DNA from: Candidatus Hydrothermarchaeum profundi
GTDB taxonomy: Archaea; Hydrothermarchaeota; Hydrothermarchaeia; Hydrothermarchaeales; Hydrothermarchaeaceae
DNA: 64,000 nt
NCBI GenBank assembly: GCA_002011125.2
Contig: MTMF02000009.1
Location: 210,332 to 274,331, forward strand
Direction: 5' to 3'
A model generated the notes under the pieces. The model saw nothing but the letters and a program-made list of their open reading frames with translations. It was not told the DNA's origin and made no database searches. Shown one piece after another: positions 26,382-35,448 of the stretch. Both the position numbers and the translations under genes were made by a program. Every line of letters starts with the position of its first letter. Position 1 is the first letter of the stretch.

Positions 26382-26786
26382 TTAAGAAGTCTGTAATATA
26401 AGCGCGCCAGGATAACACCAAGATACACACTTAGGCTCTCCATTACAGACATCACATTTCATTGCCTTGTTAGCATCTTCATCCATATATATACCATTAA
26501 AGGGACATGCTGTAACACATGCGCGGCATCCAGTACACTTCTCTACATCTAACAGGGTTCTTCCTGTTTCTTCGTCTTTATAGAGAGCATCATATTTACA
26601 TGCTATAATGCATGGAGGATTCTTGCACTGCCTACAGACTGCTGGAACACTTTCTGCATATTTGCTATCAACATTCACCTTAATCAATGCTTTTTCTGGC
26701 CAAAAAACTTCTCTCTTCTCCATCGAACAAGCAAGTTGACACAGCTTACAGCCAGTACACTTCTCTTTTATGATTTTAACAAACAT
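26382..26786 (-). CDS. Four-cluster ferredoxin subunit paired with AOR
   Basis: Electron-transfer protein of about 134 residues of the HycB/AorB kind. It has repeated cysteine motifs CTGCKLCQLAC, CRQCKNPPCIIAC, CTGCRACVTAC and CDVCNGEPKCVSWC, enough for up to four [4Fe-4S] clusters. The ORF overlaps the end of the AOR gene, so the two subunits are made together. The likely job is to accept electrons from aldehyde oxidation and pass them to ferredoxin or another carrier. Confidence 0.92.
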   Translation of the reverse strand: MFVKIIKEKCTGCKLCQLACSMEKREVFWPEKALIKVNVDSKYAESVPAVCRQCKNPPCIIACKYDALYKDEETGRTLLDVEKCTGCRACVTACPFNGIYMDEDANKAMKCDVCNGEPKCVSWCYPGALILQTS

Positions 26787-26788
26787 CC

Positions 26789-28708
26789 TCAAAGTCGCTC
26801 CACCTCCTCGGCGAGGTCTTCCATACCTAGCTCTATGAGCTTTTCTTTTTTCGGTATTCCATTTTCATCCCACTGCCTGAGTTCGTAATATTCCTCCAGC
26901 ATCTTCTTGAAGTCCTTATACTTTATTTGAACTCCTTTAGTAGGTCCATCCTGAATCGGCTCATTGAAGATCCGCCATGGAAGGGCTTCGTCATCTTTTC
27001 TCCTTAGTCCCTCACGAACATTGAATAATCGAGTCATGTTTATTATTCTCTCGCTTGTCCTCTCAAGCTCTCTCCTATCTCTAATATCGTCCCAACCTGT
27101 AGCTCTTGCTACTAAATCAGCAATCGGATCAGAAATTGGAGGTAACGCAAAATCACACATTATAGAAGAAAACTTTAGACCATAATGATGCTGTTGCCTA
27201 TAAACGATGTATGCCTTACCCTCAGGATTCCATCTTTCAGTCTCAATTGGAATATTCTTCTCACCTTTTTCTGGGTCAGCATCCAACCAAAATGTACCCC
27301 ATACTTCCACCCCTATAGGCCATGATCTGAGGTGGCATCCCCCCCTATCGGCTGTTGCATAGGCCAAAGGCATACTTATAGCAGCCCTAGGTTCATATGC
27401 TGGGAGCTCTAGTCCTTTCACTTGCATGGCAAATCTTTCAGAGCCTTTTCCAATCTTCTCAGACGCTCGTTTTACCCCCTCTGCCAACAGATCTCCTATA
27501 CCTTCCCTTCTAGCAATCTTATTTACCATTGTGATCATTGCCTCTGAGTCCCCCCATCTCAACTCCACTCCGTCAAGGTCCTCCTTCGAAAGTATTCCTT
27601 TTTCGTAACACTCCATAGCCCAAGCTAATGTATTCCCAGTTGAAATTACGTCCATTCCCATCCTATCGCACAGGAGATTTAACGCAACTACTGCCGGTAA
27701 GTCTGAAAGATTGCAGTTTGATCCTAACAATGCTAGGGTCTCATACTCCGGGCCTTCGACCATTGAGCCAGCATACGGGCCTTCCTCTACCTTGAGAAAA
27801 TTGCTACACGCCATTGGACATTGAATGCAAGCCCTATTTCTGACTCTAAGTTTTTTAACAGCCTCTGGCCCCAGTTTCTCACCCATCTCTTTAAAAAATC
27901 CTGACTGGAAATTTTTGGTTGGAAGTGCCCCCACCTCATTCGTCCAACCAGATAACTCCGGAGTTCCTGCCTGATCTTTCCAGCTTATAGCAAAAAGTGA
28001 GTCTGGTTGCTCTATTAGATGCCGAGTTGTAGTCTCTTTTGCTGCTTCAACAAATCCTTCAGGATCTGCAACTTCAACCCTGCCTGTTCCCTTTACCGCT
28101 ACTGCTTTTAAATTCTTTGAGCCAAAAACAGCTCCAGCTCCACCACGGCCGTGCTGCCGATAATACTCATGATTAACCAGGGCATATCTGACAAGGTTTT
28201 CACCAGCTGGACCTATAGTTAGAACTGAGATATCTTTCCCGTATTTCTCCTTTAAGGCATCCTCTGTTTCGTGAGTATCTTTCCCCCATAAAGACTCTGC
28301 GTCTTCTATTTTTACTTTTTCATCTTTTATCCAAACATAACTGGGGTTCTCCGCTTTTCCTTCAACTATTAACGCATCATATCCTGCGTATTTGAGTTCT
28401 GCTCCAAAATATCCTCCAGCAAAACTATCCAAGAAAATACCGGTAAGAGGAGACTTAGTTACTAGCGCATACTTACCGCATGCTGGTGCAATTGTTCCTG
28501 TGAGAGGCCCGGTTACTATTATAGCTTTATTTTCCGGTGAAAGAGGATCGGTCCCTTTAGGTATCTCATGGTAAAGCATTCTAGCGCCAAGCCCCATCCC
28601 TCCCACGTATTTACGTGCCCATTCAAGGTTTAAGGGTTCATCTACAGCTTCTTTGGTAGTCAAGTTTACCCTTAATACCTTGCCCTTATATCCTCTAACA
28701 GATGTCAT
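26789..28708 (-). CDS. Tungsten-containing aldehyde:ferredoxin oxidoreductase
   Basis: Oxidises an aldehyde to the carboxylic acid with a tungstopterin and one [4Fe-4S] cluster. The 639-residue protein has the N-terminal pterin-domain pattern (GYKGKVLRVNLTT, YVGGMGLGARMLYHEIP) and the cluster cysteines in CIQCPMACSNF with a fourth in the C-terminal part. The ATG at 28708 replaces longer starts because the protein family begins right there. The preceding gene, mtbC, ends 30 bases upstream. Which of the AOR, formaldehyde or glyceraldehyde subtypes this is cannot be told by eye. Confidence 0.93.
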   Translation of the reverse strand: MTSVRGYKGKVLRVNLTTKEAVDEPLNLEWARKYVGGMGLGARMLYHEIPKGTDPLSPENKAIIVTGPLTGTIAPACGKYALVTKSPLTGIFLDSFAGGYFGAELKYAGYDALIVEGKAENPSYVWIKDEKVKIEDAESLWGKDTHETEDALKEKYGKDISVLTIGPAGENLVRYALVNHEYYRQHGRGGAGAVFGSKNLKAVAVKGTGRVEVADPEGFVEAAKETTTRHLIEQPDSLFAISWKDQAGTPELSGWTNEVGALPTKNFQSGFFKEMGEKLGPEAVKKLRVRNRACIQCPMACSNFLKVEEGPYAGSMVEGPEYETLALLGSNCNLSDLPAVVALNLLCDRMGMDVISTGNTLAWAMECYEKGILSKEDLDGVELRWGDSEAMITMVNKIARREGIGDLLAEGVKRASEKIGKGSERFAMQVKGLELPAYEPRAAISMPLAYATADRGGCHLRSWPIGVEVWGTFWLDADPEKGEKNIPIETERWNPEGKAYIVYRQQHHYGLKFSSIMCDFALPPISDPIADLVARATGWDDIRDRRELERTSERIINMTRLFNVREGLRRKDDEALPWRIFNEPIQDGPTKGVQIKYKDFKKMLEEYYELRQWDENGIPKKEKLIELGMEDLAEEVERL

Positions 28709-28738
28709 GATATAGTTTTTAACTAAAACCAAATATTA

Positions 28739-29377
28739 TTATTTCGGTAATACCTTTTTCGCTACAGCCACAGCACTTTTAGAGTCTTCTCCATACCCGT
28801 CCGCTCCTATTTCCTCTGCATAGTCTTCTGTTATAGGAGCACCTCCTATTAGTACCTTAAACTCAGATCTAATCCCTTTATCCCTTAGGATTTCTATGAA
28901 ATCCTTCATAGCGCCCATAGTCGTAGTCATCATCGCACTTAAACCAATTCCCTGAGCACTTTCTTTAATAGCAGTTTCAATTATTTTCTCCAGAGGAACG
29001 TCGGCTCCTAGATCGATTATTTCGTAGCCGTTTACCTTTAGCATTATGGTGACTATGTTTTTACCTATGTCATGAATATCTCCTTCAACAGTCGCCATCA
29101 CGATTTTAGGGCCTTTGCCATCTTTCTTTGAACTTAGTATATGAGGTTCAAGCACTTCTACAGCGGAAGTCATCGCATCGGCAGACATCAATACATGAGG
29201 CAAAAATATCTTACCCTTTTCAAATAACTCACCAACGACTCTCATCCCTGCCCCATATCCTTTTTCTATAGCGTCTATTGGGTTTACTCCCTTTTCTAGC
29301 GACAATTTGGCTAACTCAACTGCCTTATCTACATCTCTCTCTATGATAGCCTCTTTCATTGACTCAAATATCTCCAT
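28739..29377 (-). CDS. mtbC: Methylamine-type corrinoid protein (MtbC/MtmC family)
   Basis: Carries the methyl group on cobalamin between a methylamine methyltransferase and an acceptor methylase. The 212 residues hold an N-terminal four-helix cap (1-88) and a cobalamin domain with the axial-ligand motif DIHDIG (Asp100, His102, Gly105) and GGAPIT. It diverges by 69 bases from mtbB, its probable partner; the MtbC name rests on that adjacency. AOR, ferredoxin and aminotransferase genes follow on the same strand. The acceptor methylase MtbA is not in the window. Confidence 0.9.
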   Translation of the reverse strand: MEIFESMKEAIIERDVDKAVELAKLSLEKGVNPIDAIEKGYGAGMRVVGELFEKGKIFLPHVLMSADAMTSAVEVLEPHILSSKKDGKGPKIVMATVEGDIHDIGKNIVTIMLKVNGYEIIDLGADVPLEKIIETAIKESAQGIGLSAMMTTTMGAMKDFIEILRDKGIRSEFKVLIGGAPITEDYAEEIGADGYGEDSKSAVAVAKKVLPK

Positions 29378-29446
29378 AGCGAGGGTATTTTTTACAAAGT
29401 TTGATTTATATGTTTCTGCCTATAATAATTGAAAAAGGGTGGTTAA
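29378..29446. promoter_or_regulatory. Divergent mtbC / mtbB promoter region
   Basis: This 69-base AT-rich spacer must hold both promoters. A TTTATATG-type TATA element at about 29404-29411 lies 36-43 bases before the mtbB start, with GGGTGG as ribosome site seven bases before the ATG. The shared spacer implies joint control of the corrinoid protein, the oxidoreductase operon and the methyltransferase. No obvious operator palindrome was seen. Confidence 0.5.
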
Positions 29447-30835
29447 ATGGAGTATAGAACGAGAAGTGGAAATGGGAAGATCATCAGCATGAAAAAAAGA
29501 GAAATAGTACGAGAAATAGAGGACGGAATAAACGATGCAACTGAACGCGCTGATATCGAGCCCCTGTCAGATTCTGAAGTTGAACATCTATTAGATATCC
29601 TACTCCAGAAAGACAAAGTAATAACCGTTAAAGCCGGAGACGAAGTCATTCTCACAAGAGATGGAGGGACATTGAAGTATACCGGCTGCACCCGATATAG
29701 CGGCGTCCCATTATCAAGAGAACAGGCAGTGTGGGTTGGAGAGAGGATTCTCAGTCTTGATACTATGGAATTGGGGCATATAGATTATAGTATCAAACCG
29801 GTTAAACCTATTGCTCATGATGAATCGAGTGTCCTCGAGAATATTTTGCTAAGCTCCATTATTCCTATCTTCTATGGAGCCATGCCAAACCTAGGGCTTT
29901 ACTTCACTTCGCAAGGAGGGCAGTTTCCAGATTACTCAGCCTTAATGAACAAAGGAAAATTCAAAGAATCTCAAGAAGCACTTTATGAAGCAGCCCAGAA
30001 GTTAATAGAGGATATAAAGTATGTTTCTAAAGTATTCTCTAAATCAGGAACTGATGGAATAAATCTAGATACCGCAGCTGCTGCTGGCGACGCTGAATTT
30101 TTTGCTACGTTAAATGCAGTAGAGTTCATTAGCAGAGAAATTAAGATACCAGTACAAATTGGAATGGCATCGGAACAAGTACTAGGTCTCCACTGCGAGC
30201 TAAAATACAAGGGGGAACTATTGGCAGGGGCATATCCACATATACAAGGAAAGCTAGCTGAAAGAGCTGGAGCCACTATATTTGGGCCTGCAATAAATAC
30301 TAAGGTCTCTAAGTCTTTTCCATGGAACCTTGCTAGAGCGCTTACCTTCGTGAAGAGATGCATAAAGGACTTAAAGATACCCATCCATGTTAACATGGGG
30401 ATGGGAGTAGGAGGGATTCCTATGAGTGACGTGGCTCCAATGGACTCGGTTTCTCGGGGGGCTAAGGCTATGATAGAGATAGCTAGAGTTGACGGCATAT
30501 AGCTAGGAGCAGGAGATGTTGGAGGAGTAGACATGACTTATAGGGTATGCTCTGGCATGGGGGGAATAAGAACTTCTGGAGACCTAGTTGCTCGAGTGCA
30601 GCTGAGTAAAAAAGTGAAACTAAAAAAAGCTAAGGAATATGTAGCAAAAAAACTGGGTGTCGCCGTTGAAGTCTTATCTGACGAGTTCGGTATGAAAAAA
30701 ATTAGAGAGGAATTAGATATCGGTTCTCCATTGGCTACCACATATAAATCGAAGGGTATAATCGCCAAGAAAAATATCGCAGAGATACTCGATCTGCCTA
30801 TACCCTCTGTAGAAAGATCCTTTATTTCTTCATAA
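29447..30835 (+). CDS. mtbB: Dimethylamine:corrinoid methyltransferase MtbB with in-frame amber (pyrrolysine)
   Basis: Transfers a methyl group from dimethylamine to the corrinoid protein. The 462-residue product is collinear with methanogen MtbB: MELGHIDYSIKPVKP, FYGAMPNLGLYFT, NMGMGVGGIPM, then EIARVDGI-TAG-LGAGD. The TAG at 30500-30502 (residue 352) sits exactly where pyrrolysine is found in MtbB, and the 110 residues after it (SGMGGIRTSGDLVARVQLS) remain family-like. Pyrrolysine insertion therefore fits; a nonsense mutation does not. MtbB family length is about 465. pylS, pylT and pylBCD are not in the window. Confidence 0.95.
30500..30502 (+). other. Amber codon read as pyrrolysine
   Basis: A single TAG in frame within mtbB, flanked by GGCATA and CTAGGA. 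In Methanosarcina MtbB the residue at this point of the active-site barrel is pyrrolysine, and the surrounding ARVDGI and GAGD residues match. TAG is also used as a stop elsewhere in the window, so read-through must be tolerated or context-dependent. Confidence 0.93.
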
Positions 30836-30848
30836 AAATAAGTAAAAA

Positions 30849-32582
30849 ATGAAAGCTGAAACACATTTAGATGTAATGCTTAATAACTTGGGCGATGGCT
30901 CGCTAGAAGAACGCTTTATCAGGGCTAAGAAGACTTTCTTATTAGAAAAACTTGGCAATCTGCAAGAGGAGCTTGAGAGAAAGGGAGTGGCACAGGACCT
31001 GAGATTTTTGATAATGATGCTCTACATATTTGACTTTATAGAAAGAGAAGTCGGAGTGAAATACGCAGCCGAAATTTTAGACTCTCTCAAGCATAGTGAC
31101 TGGCCATTTGAATATTTTAAACCCCTATTGCGAAAGGATAATCTCGGAAAAAAAATCGAGGTAGGAGTCGACCTTAACTATAGGAAGCTAGATCCCACTA
31201 CCAAAGAAAAAACCGTTGAACTCGTCCATAAATTATGGAGAGACCTACGTCTCTCTGGAAACTTCTCAGAGGATATCAGTAGAATTATAGAGGATAAAAA
31301 AAAGAAATACCGGGCACTATCCTCAGAAATAGAAAAACTGCGGCGTGAGATAGTTACATATTTGACAAGTGTTAACGCCAAAAAAACAGAGATTAAACTC
31401 TTTAATATTGGCATCGTTCCCACCGAACTATGCCCAAATAGCTGTAGATTTTGTCTCGCAGCATGGAAGACCAGAACAAGCGAAAGGATCTCAAGACTCT
31501 TAAGTGATGAAGATTTTAAACAACTTGCTGACCAGATAATAGACTACGCAAATGAGAAGAAAGTGGTCATAACCATTACTGGAGGCGAGCCTCTTCTTGA
31601 ATTGGATAGAGTCCTCTATATTATAAGCAAAGCGGATACCAGGGTCGACCTCTCCACCAGTGGTTTTTGGGGCGGTGACAAGGAAGAGGCAACAATGATA
31701 CTCTCAAAGATCGAAAGGGCTATAAAAAATAATAGAAATACCGACTTTAGATTCTACCTCCAGATAAGCCTAGATTACTTCCACCAAGAGGTGCGGCTGG
31801 AAAATGGAGAACTACGCGAAAATATCCCTCTCTCTAATATCATCAATATAATAGAACTCTGCCAAACAAAATTCACAGATATACGGATATGCCCTATCAC
31901 TAAATACACTATCTATGAAGACCCATTAGCGTACCTAATTAAGGAGCTTAAAAGTAGAGGATGGAAAGTAGAACTCTATGAGAAAAAATATGACCTCCGC
32001 TTCCAAGTGCCTGTAATCGTAGACGATAAGTTAGTTAGAAAACCCGCATTGCTGATGGCGAAGCTCAGAGTTGGCAAAGGAAAGCCTCTTCTCATATCCT
32101 ACTCGGCTGTTGAGAGAATAGGAAAAGCTGAAGCCTTAGAAAAGTTTGAGTACCCAACATTTGAAAGTGACGCAGAAAAATTTTTAGAAGGTGAAGCCAG
32201 CGGGAAATTTCCAATAACGGGTATTGAAGTCAGCGATGATGGCAATGTATACCCTGGAGCCCATTCTTTATACTCTTGGTCGCTTGGTAACCTTTTGGAA
32301 ACCGATTTAAAAAACATACTTGAGATAGCAGAGCACGACCCCCTAATTATATACCTTCAAAGCAATCCGAGAAGAATAGTTGAATTCGCTCTAGAATATG
32401 ACCCTAAAATTGTAGACAAAGCTAAATCCTCATCTTCTCCTATGGCAGCAGTATTTAAAATCCTTGAAACACCCGAAGCTAGACTTAGCATTACAAGAAT
32501 GATTATTGAAAAAGATCAAGAGTATGGTAGAAAAATTAAAAAAGAGATTAAAAATATGAAAACAAAAACTTCCTTTAATTAA
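30849..32582 (+). CDS. Radical SAM protein with long helical N terminus, unknown
   Basis: Predicted radical SAM enzyme, 577 residues. Residues 1-180 are helical and charged. The core begins with Cys195, Cys199 and Cys202 in CPNSCRFC, followed by ITGGEPLLELDR and an ISLDYFHQE stretch seen in SPASM-type and other AdoMet enzymes. It is not PylB, which is about 350 residues. The start is 13 bases after the mtbB stop with no clear ribosome site, so it is probably co-transcribed and might act on the methyltransferase system. That is inference. Confidence 0.8.
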   Translation: MKAETHLDVMLNNLGDGSLEERFIRAKKTFLLEKLGNLQEELERKGVAQDLRFLIMMLYIFDFIEREVGVKYAAEILDSLKHSDWPFEYFKPLLRKDNLGKKIEVGVDLNYRKLDPTTKEKTVELVHKLWRDLRLSGNFSEDISRIIEDKKKKYRALSSEIEKLRREIVTYLTSVNAKKTEIKLFNIGIVPTELCPNSCRFCLAAWKTRTSERISRLLSDEDFKQLADQIIDYANEKKVVITITGGEPLLELDRVLYIISKADTRVDLSTSGFWGGDKEEATMILSKIERAIKNNRNTDFRFYLQISLDYFHQEVRLENGELRENIPLSNIINIIELCQTKFTDIRICPITKYTIYEDPLAYLIKELKSRGWKVELYEKKYDLRFQVPVIVDDKLVRKPALLMAKLRVGKGKPLLISYSAVERIGKAEALEKFEYPTFESDAEKFLEGEASGKFPITGIEVSDDGNVYPGAHSLYSWSLGNLLETDLKNILEIAEHDPLIIYLQSNPRRIVEFALEYDPKIVDKAKSSSSPMAAVFKILETPEARLSITRMIIEKDQEYGRKIKKEIKNMKTKTSFN

Positions 32583-32730
32583 TTTAATACCTTGTAATGG
32601 TTTATGCTCTACTCATTGGTTGACTTTTATAATTCCAGTCACACCTATCAAGATAAGTATACCTGAGTATGGGACTTCCAAGAGTATTCGTCTAACCGAT
32701 ATAACAGCAACATTATACAGTAAGATAGTA

Positions 32731-32766
32731 AACCTATAAAAGCAACTCTTGTCTAAGAAATCTATT
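32731..32766 (+). promoter_or_regulatory. TATA element and leader of marC
   Basis: CCTATAAAAG around 32733-32742 stands about 28 bases before ATG 32767. That is the archaeal TATA-to-start distance for a leaderless mRNA and favours the ATG over an earlier TTG at 32749. No ribosome-binding site precedes the ATG. Confidence 0.5.
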
Positions 32767-33405
32767 ATGATTGACCTGAATTTCCTGTTATACTCCTTTA
32801 TAGCATTATTCATTATAGTAGATCCCATAGCAAACGTTCCAATATTCATGGGCATCCTCTCAGACTTCAATAGGGAAACTCGCCGGGAAATTGTTAAAAA
32901 GTCGGTTATTATTGCAACGATAACTCTTGTGATCTTTACCATATCAGGAGAGTTTGTATTCCGTTATCTGCATATTGAAATATACTCTTTCAGAATAGCC
33001 GGTGGATTTCTATTATTTATAATTGCAATTGAAATGCTCTTTGGAAAGCGGACAGGTACTGTGAGTAGTACAGAAGAAGAAGAGGAAGCAAGGGTTAAAG
33101 AAGACGTAGCAATAACTCCCTTAGCAGTTCCTTTACTCTCAGGACCTGGTGCTATTACTACAAGTATCGTACTATTTAACTCAGCTCAAGGAATTAGTGA
33201 ACGTTTCATTGTCTTATTTGATATTGGAGCTGTATTCTTTATCTCCTATTTTATTCTATCTAGATCTGAGAAGGTTTTCGATGCTTTAGGTTACACGGGA
33301 ACTAGAGTGATAGTGAGGATTATGGGTCTTCTACTAGCGTCCATAGCAATTCAGTTCATTATCACAGGGATAAAGGAAGCATTCTTAGGAATAGGCCACG
33401 TATAG
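32767..33405 (+). CDS. MarC-family integral membrane protein
   Basis: Six-helix membrane protein of about 212 residues whose transport role is unsettled. Typical features are the first-helix DPIANVPIFMGIL motif, the charged loop (TEEEEEARVKEDVAITPLAVPLLSGPGAITTSIV) and its repeat at the end. The name comes from a discarded link to antibiotic resistance. It stands alone behind its own promoter. Its stop codon is TAG, with TAA after eleven further codons. Confidence 0.92.
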   Translation: MIDLNFLLYSFIALFIIVDPIANVPIFMGILSDFNRETRREIVKKSVIIATITLVIFTISGEFVFRYLHIEIYSFRIAGGFLLFIIAIEMLFGKRTGTVSSTEEEEEARVKEDVAITPLAVPLLSGPGAITTSIVLFNSAQGISERFIVLFDIGAVFFISYFILSRSEKVFDALGYTGTRVIVRIMGLLLASIAIQFIITGIKEAFLGIGHV

Positions 33406-33468
33406 AAGCTACTAGCCCGGGTCAACTATTACCGATAACGTTTTATTGAAGGCTTAAAAACTAGTTCT

Positions 33469-35448
33469 ATGGAACAAAAAGAGTTCCACGAAGTAGTATC
33501 AATAAACGAAGCTAAGCGTCTACTTTACTCTAACTATACGCCTACTCCGACATTTGAGGAAGTAGATCTGGGGGAGGCTCTTGGCAGAGTTTTATTTGAA
33601 ACTGTAGTTGCCCCGATAGATGTTCCGCCTTTCGACCGGGCGGCGATGGATGGATACGCAGTAAGAGCTAAGGATACATTTTATGCGGATGAAGAAAACC
33701 CTGCCGAACTGCGAATTCTCGGCTACATTCAAGCTGGTGATAGCCCAAAAGTAGTGGTGGAAGAAAACACGTGTGTAGGTATAGCGACCGGCGCCCCCAT
33801 GCCGAAGGGAGCTAATGCGGTTGTTATGGTAGAGTACACTGATAGAGAAAAAGATATTGTAAAAGTTTATCGCCCAGTCGCACCTGGAGAAAATATAATG
33901 TCAGCTGGGTCTGATATAATGCGAGGTGAAACTGTTCTAAGAAGGGATACGGTATTATCTCCAAGGGAAACTGGAGTGCTCGCAGCATTAGGGTTAAAGA
34001 AAATTAAAGTTTATAGAAGACCGCAGGTCGGGGTACTATCTACCGGGAATGAAATAGTGGAGCCCGGCTCTAAGCTGGAGTATGGAAAAATCTATGATGT
34101 AAACTCCCGGGCAATAATTGATGCTGTAATTGAAAATGGAGGGGACGCAAAATTTTTCGGCATAGTTAGGGACGACCCTGCGCTATTACGCAGAAAATTA
34201 AAAGAAATGTTGGAATGCGACATAATAATTACGTCTGGAGGAACCTCTGCGGGAGTAGGAGATTTGTTATATAAAGTAATTGATGACTTAGGATCACCGG
34301 GTATTATTGCTCATGGGATCGCCGTTAAACCGGGAAAACCTACGATTATAGGAGTTCTAAATAATAAACCTCTCTTTGGTCTTCCAGGATATCCAACATC
34401 CGCTATGGTGATTTTCGATGTATTCGTTGCTCCTTTGATAAGGAGATTGGCGGGTTTGGTTGAGAGGGAAAGAAAAAAAATAGAAGCAAAGACTGCTATG
34501 CGCCTATTCTCGGCTAAAGGAAGATATGAATACATGCTTGTAAACTTGGTCAAAAGTTCTGCAGGGGAATATAGCGCTTATCCTATATTGACTGGATCAG
34601 GTGCTATAACAACCTTGGCGGAGGCTGATGGTTACCTTGAAGTTCCAGAAAATACTGAGATAATCCCGGAAGACAGCTTGGTTAAGGTCTCCCTTCTTAG
34701 CGATATAATAAAACCTGCGGATCTAACTATAATTGGGAGCCATTGCATAGGAGTAGACCTCATACTAAACCTTTTAAATAAGAAGACTCAAATTCAAGCA
34801 AAGGTTATTAATGTGGGCTCTTCTGGCGGATTAGCTGCAGTAAAGCGGGGTGAATCAGATATATCGGGAAGCCATCTTATAGACGAGAAAACTGGTGAGT
34901 ATAACATTCCGTTTTTAAAGAAATTTGGCATAGAGAGTACAGCTTATGTTGTTAGAGGCTACGATAGAGAACAAGGTTTCGTTATTACAAAAGGGAATCC
35001 CAAGAAAATTACTGGAATTGAGGATCTCGCTCGGGATGATATTTTCTTTATAAATAGAAACCCTGGTTCAGGCACTAGAGTGTTGTTGGATATGGAATTG
35101 AAAAAATTTGCTTCTGAGAAAGGATTAGAGTTCAATGCCCTTATTAAGAAAATAAGAGGATATGAGATAGAAGCTAAGTCTCACAGTGCAGTAGCCGCTG
35201 CAGTAGCGTACGGCAAGGCTGATGTAGGATTAGCAATAAAAACAGTGGCAGAACAATACGGCCTAGACTTCTTACCGCTAAGAGAGGAAAAATATGACTT
35301 TGTTATACCTAAAGCTAAGATTAATAAGGTATCTGTGCAAAAGTTTATTGAAATTCTAAATTCTGATGAATTTAAAGATGTGCTTAGGAGAATCCCTGGC
35401 TTGAAACCTAATAATAAAACAGGAATGATTATACATGAACCCCAATGA
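33469..35448 (+). CDS. MoeA fused to a periplasmic-binding-like domain
   Basis: Molybdenum-cofactor protein, 659 residues. Residues 1-400 are a full MoeA (PPFDRAAMDGYA, GAPMPKGANAVVM, STGNEIVEPGS, TSGGTSAGVGD). Residues about 415-655 form a type-2 periplasmic-binding fold (TIIGSHCIGVDLIL, FINRNPGSGTRVLLD, AVAYGKADVGLAI) resembling the ligand domain of LysR or ModA-like proteins. It has no signal peptide, so the extra domain probably senses or gates molybdate or tungstate inside the cell. The 3' end overlaps the prenyl synthase gene by 14 bases. Confidence 0.92.
   Translation: MEQKEFHEVVSINEAKRLLYSNYTPTPTFEEVDLGEALGRVLFETVVAPIDVPPFDRAAMDGYAVRAKDTFYADEENPAELRILGYIQAGDSPKVVVEENTCVGIATGAPMPKGANAVVMVEYTDREKDIVKVYRPVAPGENIMSAGSDIMRGETVLRRDTVLSPRETGVLAALGLKKIKVYRRPQVGVLSTGNEIVEPGSKLEYGKIYDVNSRAIIDAVIENGGDAKFFGIVRDDPALLRRKLKEMLECDIIITSGGTSAGVGDLLYKVIDDLGSPGIIAHGIAVKPGKPTIIGVLNNKPLFGLPGYPTSAMVIFDVFVAPLIRRLAGLVERERKKIEAKTAMRLFSAKGRYEYMLVNLVKSSAGEYSAYPILTGSGAITTLAEADGYLEVPENTEIIPEDSLVKVSLLSDIIKPADLTIIGSHCIGVDLILNLLNKKTQIQAKVINVGSSGGLAAVKRGESDISGSHLIDEKTGEYNIPFLKKFGIESTAYVVRGYDREQGFVITKGNPKKITGIEDLARDDIFFINRNPGSGTRVLLDMELKKFASEKGLEFNALIKKIRGYEIEAKSHSAVAAAVAYGKADVGLAIKTVAEQYGLDFLPLREEKYDFVIPKAKINKVSVQKFIEILNSDEFKDVLRRIPGLKPNNKTGMIIHEPQ

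Noticed and set aside
30500-30502. mtbB as a pseudogene broken by a nonsense mutation
   Set aside because: The frame continues for 110 family-like residues after TAG, and the codon sits exactly at the pyrrolysine position. A random mutation would hardly do that.
30533-30835. Separate 100-aa gene after the TAG
   Set aside because: Its sequence is the C-terminal part of MtbB, in frame with the upstream part. No ribosome-binding site or promoter supports a start there.
32613-32942. Minus-strand ORF of 109 codons before marC
   Set aside because: Most of it is antisense to the well-supported marC gene, and it has no family-like residues or ribosome site.
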